DNA from: JACKII01 sp041687435
GTDB lineage: Bacteria; Pseudomonadota; Alphaproteobacteria; Bin95
Assembly: GCA_041687435.1 (NCBI GenBank)
Contig: JAWLBX010000002.1
Span: 191,993 to 255,992 of the forward strand
Direction of reading: 5' to 3'
Length of the DNA stretch: 64,000 bases
Numbering within the stretch: the first letter of the stretch is position 1; each line of letters starts with the position of its first letter. Shown piece by piece: positions 33,934 to 43,255 of this stretch. The notes under the pieces were generated by a model. It was not told where the DNA came from. It searched no databases and worked only from the letters and a program-made list of their open reading frames with translations. The position numbers and the translations under genes are program-made.

Positions 33934-34851
33934 ATGAGTGAAGGATTGTTGGACGGCAAAGTCGTCCTCGTGAACGGCGCCGGACGCGGCATTGGCCAGC
34001 AGATCGCCGTCACCTGCGCCCAGGAAGGCGCCAAGATACTGGTGAACGACCTCGGCGGCTCGGTCGAGGGCGAGGGCCGTGACACCGGTCCGGCCATGGA
34101 AACGGTCAAGCTGATCGAGGCCATGGGCGGCGAAGCTGCGGCGAACGGCGGCTCCATCGCCGATTGGGACGATGCGCAGGCCATGGTGAAGCAGGCGGTC
34201 GATACCTTTGGCAAGATCGACGGCGTGGTAAACGTCGCCGGCATCCTGCGCGACCGCATCTTCCACAAGATGACGGAAGATGACTGGGACAGCGTCATCA
34301 ACGTGCACCTGAACGGCTATTTCTATGTCGCCCGCGCGGCTGCGGACTATTTCCGCAAGCAGGAATCCGGCGCGATGGTGCATTTCACCTCGAACTCCGG
34401 CCTGGTCGGCAATGTCGGGCAGGTAAACTACGGCGCAGCCAAGATGGGCGTGGTCGGCCTTTCCCGTTCGATTGCGCTGGACATGAACCGGTTCGGCGTG
34501 CGCTCGAACATCATCAGCCCCAGCGCGTTCACCCGCATGATCGAGACCATTCCGATCAAGGGGCCGGAAGGCGAAAAGCGCCGCAAGCGCCAGGAAGCCA
34601 TGACCCCGGCCAAGATCGCGGCCCCGGTCGCCTATCTGCTGTCGGATGGGGCCAAGGATGTGAGCGGCCAGATCTTCTACGTCCGCTCGAACGAGATCAT
34701 GCTGATGAGCCAGCACCGCCCGGTGCGCATCGTCCATCGCGGCGAAGGCTGGACGCCGGAACTGATCCACGAGCACGCCATGCCGGCGCTCCGCCCCCAC
34801 TTCACGCCGAGCGCCCCCAGCGCCAGCTATTTCAACTGGGATCCGGTGTGA
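33934..34851 (+). CDS. SDR-family (R)-3-hydroxyacyl-CoA dehydrogenase-like protein, copy 2
   Basis: Same length (305 residues) as the preceding gene and collinear with it, evidently a tandem duplicate. Y166 and K170 (NYGAAK) and S153/S155 (FTSNSG) are present. The nucleotide-binding motif reads VNGAGRGIG instead of VTGAGRGIG, so the conserved Thr14 is Asn. The ATG at 33934 is used, with AAGGA 7 bases upstream; a TTG two codons earlier is less likely. A clear terminator follows, so the pair form a two-gene unit. The extended C-terminus ends in SASYFNWDPV. Confidence 0.87.
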   Translation: MSEGLLDGKVVLVNGAGRGIGQQIAVTCAQEGAKILVNDLGGSVEGEGRDTGPAMETVKLIEAMGGEAAANGGSIADWDDAQAMVKQAVDTFGKIDGVVNVAGILRDRIFHKMTEDDWDSVINVHLNGYFYVARAAADYFRKQESGAMVHFTSNSGLVGNVGQVNYGAAKMGVVGLSRSIALDMNRFGVRSNIISPSAFTRMIETIPIKGPEGEKRRKRQEAMTPAKIAAPVAYLLSDGAKDVSGQIFYVRSNEIMLMSQHRPVRIVHRGEGWTPELIHEHAMPALRPHFTPSAPSASYFNWDPV

Positions 34852-34866
34852 ACGCCTGACCTCTGG

Positions 34867-34901
34867 GGCGCCGGATCATCCCCTGGTCCGGCGCCTTTTT
34901 T
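34867..34901 (+). terminator. Rho-independent terminator after the tandem SDR genes
   Basis: A nine-base-pair GC-rich stem (GGCGCCGGA at 34867-34875, TCCGGCGCC at 34887-34895) with an 11-base loop is followed directly by six T. It starts 15 bases after the stop codon of SDR copy 2. Confidence 0.93.
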
Positions 34902-34935
34902 CTTTTCTGCGCGTTTTCCGTTTGCGGCAGTGCCC

Positions 34936-36048
34936 ATGCCCCTTCTTCGCATTTTGATCTTGCTGGCCGGCCTGACGACCACCAGCTTCGCCCGCGCTGA
35001 GGAGCCGGCCGTCTGGCAGGCGCAATACCCGCTCGCGCCCACTCATCCGGTGGTGGCGGAGGGCTGGGCGCCGATGGCGGAGGCAATGAAACCGGACCTG
35101 GACCTGCAACTGCGCCTGATCGGCCCCCGCCTCGGCACACCGGAGGCACTGGATGCGCTCTCGCTCGGCACGCACCAAATGGGCATGGTCGCGCTGGCAA
35201 GCTATCCGGACGAATTTCCGTACTGGGCGATGCTGAGCGAGCTGTTCCTGGTCGGCGGCGAAAGCTTGGCCGCAGCGGCAGCGATCACGGAACTGGTGGT
35301 GGCCGAATGCCCGCCCTGCCAGCAAAACTTCGCCCGCCGCAAACTGGTTTTCCTCGGCACCTATGGCGCCGCGCCGTATGTGCTGATTGCGCCCCACCCG
35401 ATGACCGAGAGCCACAGCCTGGAAAGCCAGATCGTGGCGACGCCCGGCAGCCTCTGGGACCGGTTGGTGCAGAATTTGGGCGCAGAGGCGGCTCCGGCCG
35501 ACGCCAATCCACGCGCTGCGCTGGTGGAAGGACGGGCCACCGCCCTGATCGACATTGCCGAGGCGTTGCGCCAGCCGCCCCTAGCCGGGCACGCCGTCGC
35601 CGTGACCAAGCTGCCTTTGGGCGGTTATCGCGGCGCCGGGCCGTTCATGATCAACCGCGATGCCTGGCGCAGCATGAGCGATGGCCAGCGGCGGCGCATG
35701 TTTGCGGCGGCGGCCGGCGGCATCGTTCGCATCTCCGACGCCTATCACCGCCAGGCCGCGGCCGATCTGGCCGAAGCGGAAAATTCAGGCATTCCGGTTG
35801 CACCCGGAACGTTGATGCTGGAAGACCGCATCCGCCGCTTCGCCGCCACCGATCAGGCCAGGGTTGTCGTCAGTGCCGAAACGCGATTTGGCATCGCGGA
35901 TGCAGAGCATTTTCTCACCCGGCTGAAAGCCCTCTATGACAAATACGCTATCCTCCTCGGCCCGAAGCCGGCCCGCGAGGATGCAATTGCGCTTCTCACC
36001 TCCGAAATCTTTGATAGGCTCGACGTTCAAACCTACGGGCTTCGATAA
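34936..36048 (+). CDS. TRAP transporter-type solute-binding protein
   Basis: A periplasmic binding protein of about 370 residues with a signal peptide (MPLLRILILLAGLTTTSFARAEE). The pattern of an early GTPEALDALSLGTHQMGMVA, a central GATA-like helix region and PLGGYRGAGPFMINRDAWRSMSDGQRRRM is that of DctP/TRAP extracytoplasmic receptors, which bind organic acids. No DctQ or DctM permease gene is nearby, so the transporter partner is elsewhere or the protein has another role. The ATG at 34936 is preferred to a GTG two codons earlier. A CoA-transferase gene follows 33 bases later, suggesting uptake and activation of one acid. Confidence 0.75.
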   Translation: MPLLRILILLAGLTTTSFARAEEPAVWQAQYPLAPTHPVVAEGWAPMAEAMKPDLDLQLRLIGPRLGTPEALDALSLGTHQMGMVALASYPDEFPYWAMLSELFLVGGESLAAAAAITELVVAECPPCQQNFARRKLVFLGTYGAAPYVLIAPHPMTESHSLESQIVATPGSLWDRLVQNLGAEAAPADANPRAALVEGRATALIDIAEALRQPPLAGHAVAVTKLPLGGYRGAGPFMINRDAWRSMSDGQRRRMFAAAAGGIVRISDAYHRQAAADLAEAENSGIPVAPGTLMLEDRIRRFAATDQARVVVSAETRFGIADAEHFLTRLKALYDKYAILLGPKPAREDAIALLTSEIFDRLDVQTYGLR

Positions 36049-36081
36049 TCCAGAAACGCCCGGGGCGGAGGAACGCTGCCA

Positions 36082-37257
36082 ATGAGTTACGAACAGCCCT
36101 ACAAGGGCATCCGGGTCGTCGATTTGTCCCAGGGGATCGCCGGCCCCTATTGCGGCATGCTGCTGGCCCAGTACGGTGCCGACGTGGTCAAGGTGGAGCC
36201 GCTGGAGGGCGACTGGTCCAGGATTCTGGGCTCGGTCTATGGCGACCACACGGCCTTTTCCATCGCCGGCAATCTCGGCAAGCGCTCCATCGCGCTGGAC
36301 CTGAAGACCGAGGCCGGGCGCGAGGTCGTCAACCGGCTGATCGATCAGGCCGACGTGTTCATGGAAGGCTTCCGGCCCGGCGTGATCCAGCGGCTGGGCT
36401 TTGGTTACGAGGATGTGGCCAAGCGCAACCCCGGCATCCTCTATCTCTCCATTTCCGGCTTCAGCCAGAAAGGGCCGCTGTCAACCAAACCGGCCATGGA
36501 CCCGGTGTTGCAGGCATTTTCCGGCTTCATGATGGAAAACAAGGGCCAGGATGGCATACCGCACCGGGCCAACCCGATCATCGTCGACATGTCGACGGCG
36601 CTCTATTGTTTCCAGGCGGTTTCCGCGGCGCTCTATGCCAAGCGGGACGAAGCCAAGGGGCGTTTTATCGACGCCTCCCTCATGGCTGCCGCCGCAAACC
36701 TCCAGATCGTGCGCATGATGGCGACCTATTTGGAAAAAGGCGAAATCCAGGCCCCATCGGCCCCCTCCGGCACATTCCCGACCGCGGACGGCTATATTCA
36801 GATCGTGGTGCTGCGCGACCGGGATTTCCAGACTTTGTGCCACGCGCTGGGCCTGCCCGATACCGCAGCGGATCCACGGTTCCAGACCCGGCCAGACCGC
36901 GTAACCCACTCCGCCCATCTCGGCCATGTGGTGCGGGAGGTGCTGGCGAAGCGCACGACCGCGGAGTGGACCGCGATCCTGACCGAAGCCAAGCTGCAGA
37001 ACGAGGCGGTGCTCGACTATTTCCAGTTCCTCAAACATCCGCATGTGGAGGCAACCGGCCTGATTTCCTGGCTGAACCACTCCGCCATGCCGGAGCCGAT
37101 CCCGGTGCCGAACCCGCCGGGCACCGAGCCGCTGGCCGATGGCATGGCCGCAGCCCACGCCCCGCACCTGGGTGAACACACCGCAGACGTGCTGGCGGAG
37201 CTTGGCATTTCAGCGGAGGCGGCAAAGTCCTGGCGGGCAGCGGGCGCCATCAACTAG
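36082..37257 (+). CDS. Class III (CaiB/BaiF-type) CoA-transferase, second copy
   Basis: A 391-residue CoA-transferase. IRVVDLSQGIAGPYCG at the N-terminus, ADVVKVEPLEGD, SISGFSQKGPLS and D169 in IIVDMSTAL (position of the catalytic Asp) are present. It is only distantly similar to the CoA-transferase at 7961. GGAGGAA lies 10 bases upstream of the ATG. Co-direction with the TRAP-type binding protein gene suggests that the imported acid is the CoA acceptor; this is inference. Confidence 0.9.
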   Translation: MSYEQPYKGIRVVDLSQGIAGPYCGMLLAQYGADVVKVEPLEGDWSRILGSVYGDHTAFSIAGNLGKRSIALDLKTEAGREVVNRLIDQADVFMEGFRPGVIQRLGFGYEDVAKRNPGILYLSISGFSQKGPLSTKPAMDPVLQAFSGFMMENKGQDGIPHRANPIIVDMSTALYCFQAVSAALYAKRDEAKGRFIDASLMAAAANLQIVRMMATYLEKGEIQAPSAPSGTFPTADGYIQIVVLRDRDFQTLCHALGLPDTAADPRFQTRPDRVTHSAHLGHVVREVLAKRTTAEWTAILTEAKLQNEAVLDYFQFLKHPHVEATGLISWLNHSAMPEPIPVPNPPGTEPLADGMAAAHAPHLGEHTADVLAELGISAEAAKSWRAAGAIN

Positions 37258-37474
37258 CGGCCGTCTGCTATGCTGGCCAGCCGCCGGCATGCGGCCGCCG
37301 CAACCGTTCCGGGTGCAGGCATCGCGTGCCGCTACGAAATGCATCTGGCATCCGCGCCGGAAAATCAGTACATAGGGCGCTTGCTTCCCCGCCCCGGCGG
37401 GGCAGACCTGTGCACCATTGGCCGCTGCCAGCCCTTGTTAACGGCGCGGCCTCAAGCTTGATAGTCAGAATTGC

Positions 37475-37789
37475 ATGATTCAGATCGTCCTTGTCATCCA
37501 TCTGCTGATCGCGCTCGCGCTGGTGGCCTCTGTCCTTCTGCAACGCTCCGAAGGCGGGGCGCTGGGCATTGGCGGCGGTGGCGGCGGCGGCGGCTTCATG
37601 TCCGGCCGTGGCAGTGCCAACCTCCTGACCCGCACCACTGCGATTTTGGCAGCGGTCTTCTTTGCCACCAGCTTGACGCTGGCGATTCTCGCCAGCGGTT
37701 CGCGGGAAGGCGGCTCGATCATGGATGCGCCGATACAGCCGGCAGCCCCTTCCGCCCCGGCCGAACCACAGGTGCCGCTCTCGCGATGA
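37475..37789 (+). CDS. secG: Preprotein translocase subunit SecG
   Basis: A 104-residue membrane protein of the SecYEG channel. Two membrane helices (about 3-21 and 53-72) flank the QRSEGGALGIGGG segment diagnostic of SecG; the glycine run has eight residues. The C-terminus is Pro/Ala-rich, as in other alphaproteobacterial SecG proteins. It heads the secG-pyrG-kdsA-eno-ftsB-pdh block. The 217 bases before it hold no gene I can support; TTGTTA and TGATAG spaced about 18 bases apart just upstream are a weak promoter candidate. Confidence 0.94.
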   Translation: MIQIVLVIHLLIALALVASVLLQRSEGGALGIGGGGGGGGFMSGRGSANLLTRTTAILAAVFFATSLTLAILASGSREGGSIMDAPIQPAAPSAPAEPQVPLSR

Positions 37790-37802
37790 CGGACGAACGC
37801 TA

Positions 37803-39452
37803 ATGAACGGGCGGACGAGCGGCGGTCCGCGCTTTATCTTCATCACCGGCGGCGTGGCCTCGTCGCTGGGCAAGGGCTTGGCTTCGGCGGCGCTCGGCGC
37901 GCTGCTGCAGGCGCGCGGCTTTTCGGTGCGCATCCGAAAGTTCGACCCGTATCTGAACGTCGATCCGGGGACAATGAGCCCCTACCAGCATGGCGAGGTC
38001 TACGTCACCGACGACGGGGCGGAAACCGACCTCGATCTCGGCCATTACGAGCGTTACACCGCCATCCCGGCCCGGCGCTCCGACAGCGTTTCGACAGGCC
38101 AGATCTATTCGGAGGTGCTGCGGCGCGAACGGGCGGGCGAATATCTGGGCGCAACCGTGCAGGTGATTCCGCACGTGACCGACCTGATCAAGGAATACAT
38201 GGCGCGCGACCTGGACGATGAGGATTTCGTGCTGGTCGAGATTGGCGGCACGGTCGGCGACATTGAGGGCCTGCCGTTTCTGGAGGCGATCCGGCAGATG
38301 CGCCTCGAACTCGGGCCGGAACGGACCATGTTCGTGCACCTGACTCTGGTGCCGTACATCCCGTCTGCGGGCGAGCTCAAGACCAAGCCGACCCAGCATT
38401 CGGTGCGCGAACTGCAAAATCTGGGCATCCAGGCCGATATCCTGCTTTGCCGCAGCGATCGCGACATACCGCTGGATTCCCGCCGCAAGATGGCGTTGTT
38501 CTGCAACATCCGCCAGGAACGCGTGATTCCCGCGCTGGATGTGGATACCATCTACGCAACGCCGCTGACCTATCACGACGCCGGCTTCGACGATCAGGTG
38601 CTGCGCTTCTTCGAACTGTCGGCCCCGCCGCCAGCCCTGAACGCGTGGGAGGACATCGCCAATCGCGTGCGCGCGCCCGAAGGCAACGTGCGAATTGCGG
38701 TGGTCGGCAAATACACCGATCTGCACGATGCCTATAAATCCCTGATCGAAGCGCTGGTGCATGGCGGCATCGCCAACCAAGTCAAGGTCGAACTGGAATG
38801 GGTCGAATCCTCCGCCGTGGAGGATGGCACCGCGCACGAAACCCTGGCAGGCGTCGCCGGTATTTTGGTGCCGGGCGGCTTTGGCGAGCGCGGCTCCGAA
38901 GGTAAGATTGCCGCCGTGCGTTATGCCCGCGAACAGCATGTGCCGTTTTTCGGTATTTGTTTCGGTATGCAGATGGCGGTCATTGAGGCGGCGCGCGGCC
39001 TGTTGGGCCTCGCCGGCGCAAACTCCTCGGAATTCGGCCCATGCGAGGATCCGGTGGTCGGCCTGCTGACAGAATGGGCCCACGGCAACGCCGTGGAGCA
39101 GCGCTCGGCCGATGGTGACTTGGGCGGCACCATGCGGCTTGGCGCCTACACCGCGGAACTCGGAGCCGACAGCCTGGTATCAGAGGTTTATGGCGGCGCG
39201 CGCCAGATCACCGAACGGCACCGCCACCGCTACGAAGTCAACATGACCTACCGCACCCGGCTGGAAGAGGCGGGCCTACACTTCTCCGGCGTCTCACCGG
39301 ACGGACGGCTGCCGGAAATCATCGAGTTGGAAGGGCATCCGTGGTTCATTGGCGTGCAGTTTCATCCGGAACTGAAATCCCGCCCGATGGCGCCGCATCC
39401 GCTGTTTACTGCCTTCGTCGCCGCCGCCGTGAAGCAGTCGCGGCTGGTATGA
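37803..39452 (+). CDS. pyrG: CTP synthase
   Basis: Makes CTP from UTP, ATP and glutamine. The 549 residues comprise an amidoligase domain (start RFIFITGGVASSLGKGLASA, with KFDPYLNVDPGTMSP) and a class I glutamine amidotransferase domain with the nucleophile Cys in FFGICFGMQ and the His-Glu pair in QFHPELKSRP. The ATG at 37803, 13 bases after secG, is chosen because it immediately precedes the conserved N-terminus; open frame further upstream overlaps secG. No strong ribosome site is seen, so coupling to secG is likely. Confidence 0.97.
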   Translation: MNGRTSGGPRFIFITGGVASSLGKGLASAALGALLQARGFSVRIRKFDPYLNVDPGTMSPYQHGEVYVTDDGAETDLDLGHYERYTAIPARRSDSVSTGQIYSEVLRRERAGEYLGATVQVIPHVTDLIKEYMARDLDDEDFVLVEIGGTVGDIEGLPFLEAIRQMRLELGPERTMFVHLTLVPYIPSAGELKTKPTQHSVRELQNLGIQADILLCRSDRDIPLDSRRKMALFCNIRQERVIPALDVDTIYATPLTYHDAGFDDQVLRFFELSAPPPALNAWEDIANRVRAPEGNVRIAVVGKYTDLHDAYKSLIEALVHGGIANQVKVELEWVESSAVEDGTAHETLAGVAGILVPGGFGERGSEGKIAAVRYAREQHVPFFGICFGMQMAVIEAARGLLGLAGANSSEFGPCEDPVVGLLTEWAHGNAVEQRSADGDLGGTMRLGAYTAELGADSLVSEVYGGARQITERHRHRYEVNMTYRTRLEEAGLHFSGVSPDGRLPEIIELEGHPWFIGVQFHPELKSRPMAPHPLFTAFVAAAVKQSRLV

Positions 39453-39547
39453 CCCGCCACCTGTCCCGTGCATGTCCCGGGACGGTCAACCGAAGCGGGT
39501 GAACGCGCAGCCATCAGGGCCCTGCACTCGGCAGAGAGGATAACATC

Positions 39548-40393
39548 ATGACCCAGCCCAACGCGATCGTTACCGCCGGCTCCGCCAGCTTCTCGCAAAC
39601 CCAACCGCTGGCGCTGATCGCCGGCCCCTGCGCCATGGAGAGCCGCGCACACGCGCTGGAGATGGCCGAGGCGTTGACGCAGATCACCAGGCGGTTGGGC
39701 ATCGGCTTCGTCTACAAGTCCAGCTTCGACAAGGCGAACCGCACCAGCCGCGGCAGCGCCCGCGGCATTGGCCTCGCCGAGGCCCTGCCGATCTTTGCGG
39801 AGATCAAGGACAAGTTCGGCTGCCCCGTGCTGACCGACGTACACGAGAACGCCCAGTGTGCAGAAGCGGCCACGGTGGTCGACATTCTGCAAATCCCGGC
39901 CTTCCTCTGCCGCCAGACCGACCTGCTGATCGCTGCGGCGGAAAGCGGCGCGGTGGTGAACGTGAAAAAAGGCCAGTTCCTCGCCCCTTGGGATATGCAA
40001 CACGTGGTCGCCAAGGTGACCGGTGCCGGCAACCGGCAAGTGCTGGTGACCGAGCGCGGCGCCAGCTTCGGCTACAACACCCTGGTCAGCGACATGCGCG
40101 GCCTGCCGATCCTCGCGCAGACCGGCGCGCCGGTGGTGTTCGACGCCACCCACAGCGTGCAGCAGCCGGGCGGCCAGGGCGGAAAGTCTGGCGGCCAGCG
40201 CGAGTTCGTGCCGGTGCTGGCGCGCGCCGCGGCCGCAGTCGGCATCGCCGGCCTGTTCATCGAAACCCACCAGAATCCCGACGCCGCACCCAGCGACGGC
40301 CCCAACATGGTGCCTTTGGCCGCATTGGAAGCGATGCTGAAGCCGATATTGGAACTGGACCGCATCGCCAAGGCACACCCGATCACGCTCTGA
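39548..40393 (+). CDS. kdsA: 2-dehydro-3-deoxyphosphooctonate aldolase (Kdo-8-phosphate synthase)
   Basis: Condenses phosphoenolpyruvate with arabinose 5-phosphate to Kdo-8-phosphate, the precursor of the sugar that waaA in this window transfers. The 281 residues show LIAGPCAMESRAHALEMAE, YKSSFDKANRTS, CPVLTDVHE, VNVKKGQFLAPWDM and FDATHSVQQPGG, all family blocks. GAGAGGA lies upstream of the ATG. The 95-base gap after pyrG may hold its own promoter. Enolase, which makes the substrate phosphoenolpyruvate, is encoded 22 bases downstream. Confidence 0.97.
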   Translation: MTQPNAIVTAGSASFSQTQPLALIAGPCAMESRAHALEMAEALTQITRRLGIGFVYKSSFDKANRTSRGSARGIGLAEALPIFAEIKDKFGCPVLTDVHENAQCAEAATVVDILQIPAFLCRQTDLLIAAAESGAVVNVKKGQFLAPWDMQHVVAKVTGAGNRQVLVTERGASFGYNTLVSDMRGLPILAQTGAPVVFDATHSVQQPGGQGGKSGGQREFVPVLARAAAAVGIAGLFIETHQNPDAAPSDGPNMVPLAALEAMLKPILELDRIAKAHPITL

Positions 40394-40415
40394 TTCAGAG
40401 AGAAGGCATTTTCTC

Positions 40416-41699
<1,284 letters not shown>

Positions 41700-41747
41700 A
41701 CGCGAACCCCTTGACCGCGCTGCCGGCGCCATGCATCGATTCCAGGC

Positions 41748-42128
41748 ATGACCTACAAGTTCCGGTTCCGCCTCGTTGAACTGTTGCGCACCTCGCGGCG
41801 CGCGCTGCTGCCAGCGATCATTGCGCTGGCAGCACTGTATTTCGGCCTGTATGCGGTGTTCGGGCCCAAGGGGTTCTATATGCTGGCCGCGCGGGAGGAG
41901 ACCCAGGCGCTGGCGGCGGCGGAACTGGCCATGCTGGAGGAAGAGCAGGCCGCGCTGGAACGGCGCGTGCGGCTGCTGAACGGCACGGCCGTTGACCCGG
42001 ACCTGCTGGAAGAGGAAGCCCGGCGGGTTTTAAACCGCGCCCATCCCGACGAAGTGATCGTGCTGATGCCGCCGCGGGCTGCCATAAATGCGGCGCCAAT
42101 GCCGGGACCCGTGGAATCAGAGCGATAG
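41748..42128 (+). CDS. ftsB: FtsB/DivIC-family septum formation initiator
   Basis: A 126-residue bitopic membrane protein of the divisome. A basic N-terminus (MTYKFRFRLVELLRTSRR), one membrane helix (about 20-36), a predicted coiled coil (about 50-80, Ala/Glu/Leu-rich) and the C-terminal VDPDLLEEEARRVLNRAHPDEVI block fit FtsB, which acts with FtsL and FtsQ at the septum. It lies between eno and pdhA, the usual alphaproteobacterial position and also after eno in E. coli. Confidence 0.88.
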   Translation: MTYKFRFRLVELLRTSRRALLPAIIALAALYFGLYAVFGPKGFYMLAAREETQALAAAELAMLEEEQAALERRVRLLNGTAVDPDLLEEEARRVLNRAHPDEVIVLMPPRAAINAAPMPGPVESER

Positions 42129-42144
42129 CGAGCCCGCGGGTGAC

Positions 42145-42172
42145 TTGCCGGGCCGGCTGTGTGCGTTATGTT
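42145..42172 (+). promoter_or_regulatory. Candidate promoter of the pdh operon
   Basis: TTGCCG (42145-42150) and TATGTT (42167-42172) are 16 bases apart, some 40 bases before the pdhA ATG. They fit a sigma-70 promoter loosely; this is a weak prediction from sequence only. Confidence 0.3.
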
Positions 42173-42210
42173 ATGAGCACCGTATCACCGGAAGCGCGGG
42201 AACACTCTTA

Positions 42211-43215
42211 ATGGCCAGGTCCAAAGCTACGGCGCGCGTCGCCTCCAACGATTTGCCGGCGGCCGACGTCGTCGAGCAGCTCTACCGCGACATGCTGCTG
42301 ATCCGCCGGTTCGAGGAACGCGCGGGCCAGATGTATGGCATGGGCCTGATCGGCGGTTTCTGCCACCTCTACATCGGGCAGGAAGCCGTGGTCGTTGGCA
42401 TGCAAACCGCCTTTCGCGAAGGCGATACCGTCATCACCGGTTACCGCGATCACGGGCATATGCTGGCCTGTGGCATGGATTCCAAAGGCGTCATGGCGGA
42501 GCTGACCGGCCGCGAGGACGGCTATTCCAAGGGGAAGGGCGGCTCCATGCACATGTTCTCCAAGGATAAAGGCTTCTATGGCGGCCATGGCATCGTCGGC
42601 GCCCAGGTGTCGCTGGGGAACGGGCTGGGCTTTGCCCACAAATACCGCGGCGACGGCGGCTGCGCCTTTACCTATTTCGGCGACGGCGCCGCAAACCAGG
42701 GCCAAGTCTACGAGAGCTTCAACCTCGCCTCGCTCTGGCAGCTTCCGGTCGTGTTCGTGATCGAGAACAACCAGTACGGCATGGGCACCTCGGTCAACCG
42801 GGCCGCGGCGGGCGAAAGCCTATTCAAGCGTGGCGAAGGCTTTGGCATTCCCGGCAAGCGGGTCGACGGCATGGACATCACCGTGGTCATGCGCGAGGCG
42901 GCGGAGGCGGCGGCTCATGCCCGCGAGAAGGGGCCGGTGATCCTGGAGATGGAGACCTACCGCTACCGCGGCCATTCCATGTCCGACCCGGCGAAATACC
43001 GCTCGCGCGAGGAGGTCTCGAAGATGCGGGACGAGCGCGACCCGATCGAGGCATTGCGCGCCAGGGCGCTGGAAGCCGGCATGATGGACGAGGACGCCTT
43101 CAAGGCCATCGACCAGGAGGTCAGGGCCGTGGTGGCGGAAGCGGCGGAATTCGCGCAGCAGTCGCCGGAGCCCGATCCGTCCCAACTTTACACCGACATT
43201 TTGCTGGACGCTTAA
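42211..43215 (+). CDS. pdhA: Pyruvate dehydrogenase E1 component, alpha subunit
   Basis: With PdhB it decarboxylates pyruvate using thiamine diphosphate and reductively acetylates the lipoyl groups. The 334 residues carry the ThDP motif GDGAANQGQVYESFNLASLW, ending at VIENN, and the phosphorylation-loop-like YRYRGHSMSDPAKYRSREE. The ATG at 42211 (MARSKATARV) is chosen; the open frame upstream crosses the intergenic promoter region. First of three collinear PDH genes. Confidence 0.95.
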   Translation: MARSKATARVASNDLPAADVVEQLYRDMLLIRRFEERAGQMYGMGLIGGFCHLYIGQEAVVVGMQTAFREGDTVITGYRDHGHMLACGMDSKGVMAELTGREDGYSKGKGGSMHMFSKDKGFYGGHGIVGAQVSLGNGLGFAHKYRGDGGCAFTYFGDGAANQGQVYESFNLASLWQLPVVFVIENNQYGMGTSVNRAAAGESLFKRGEGFGIPGKRVDGMDITVVMREAAEAAAHAREKGPVILEMETYRYRGHSMSDPAKYRSREEVSKMRDERDPIEALRARALEAGMMDEDAFKAIDQEVRAVVAEAAEFAQQSPEPDPSQLYTDILLDA

Positions 43216-43255
43216 GAGCACAGCCTCGCGGCAGGACAAGGGAGACCCAGAGGCT

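Noticed and set aside
32986..34800. 604-codon minus-strand open frame over both SDR genes
   Set aside because: It mirrors the two paralogous SDRs, whose coding evidence is strong. The apparent internal repeats only reflect the duplication.
37258..37474. Possible tRNA or short gene (open frame at 37270-37461) before secG
   Set aside because: No cloverleaf arms or T-loop sequence could be found, and the short frame has no ribosome site or recognisable protein.
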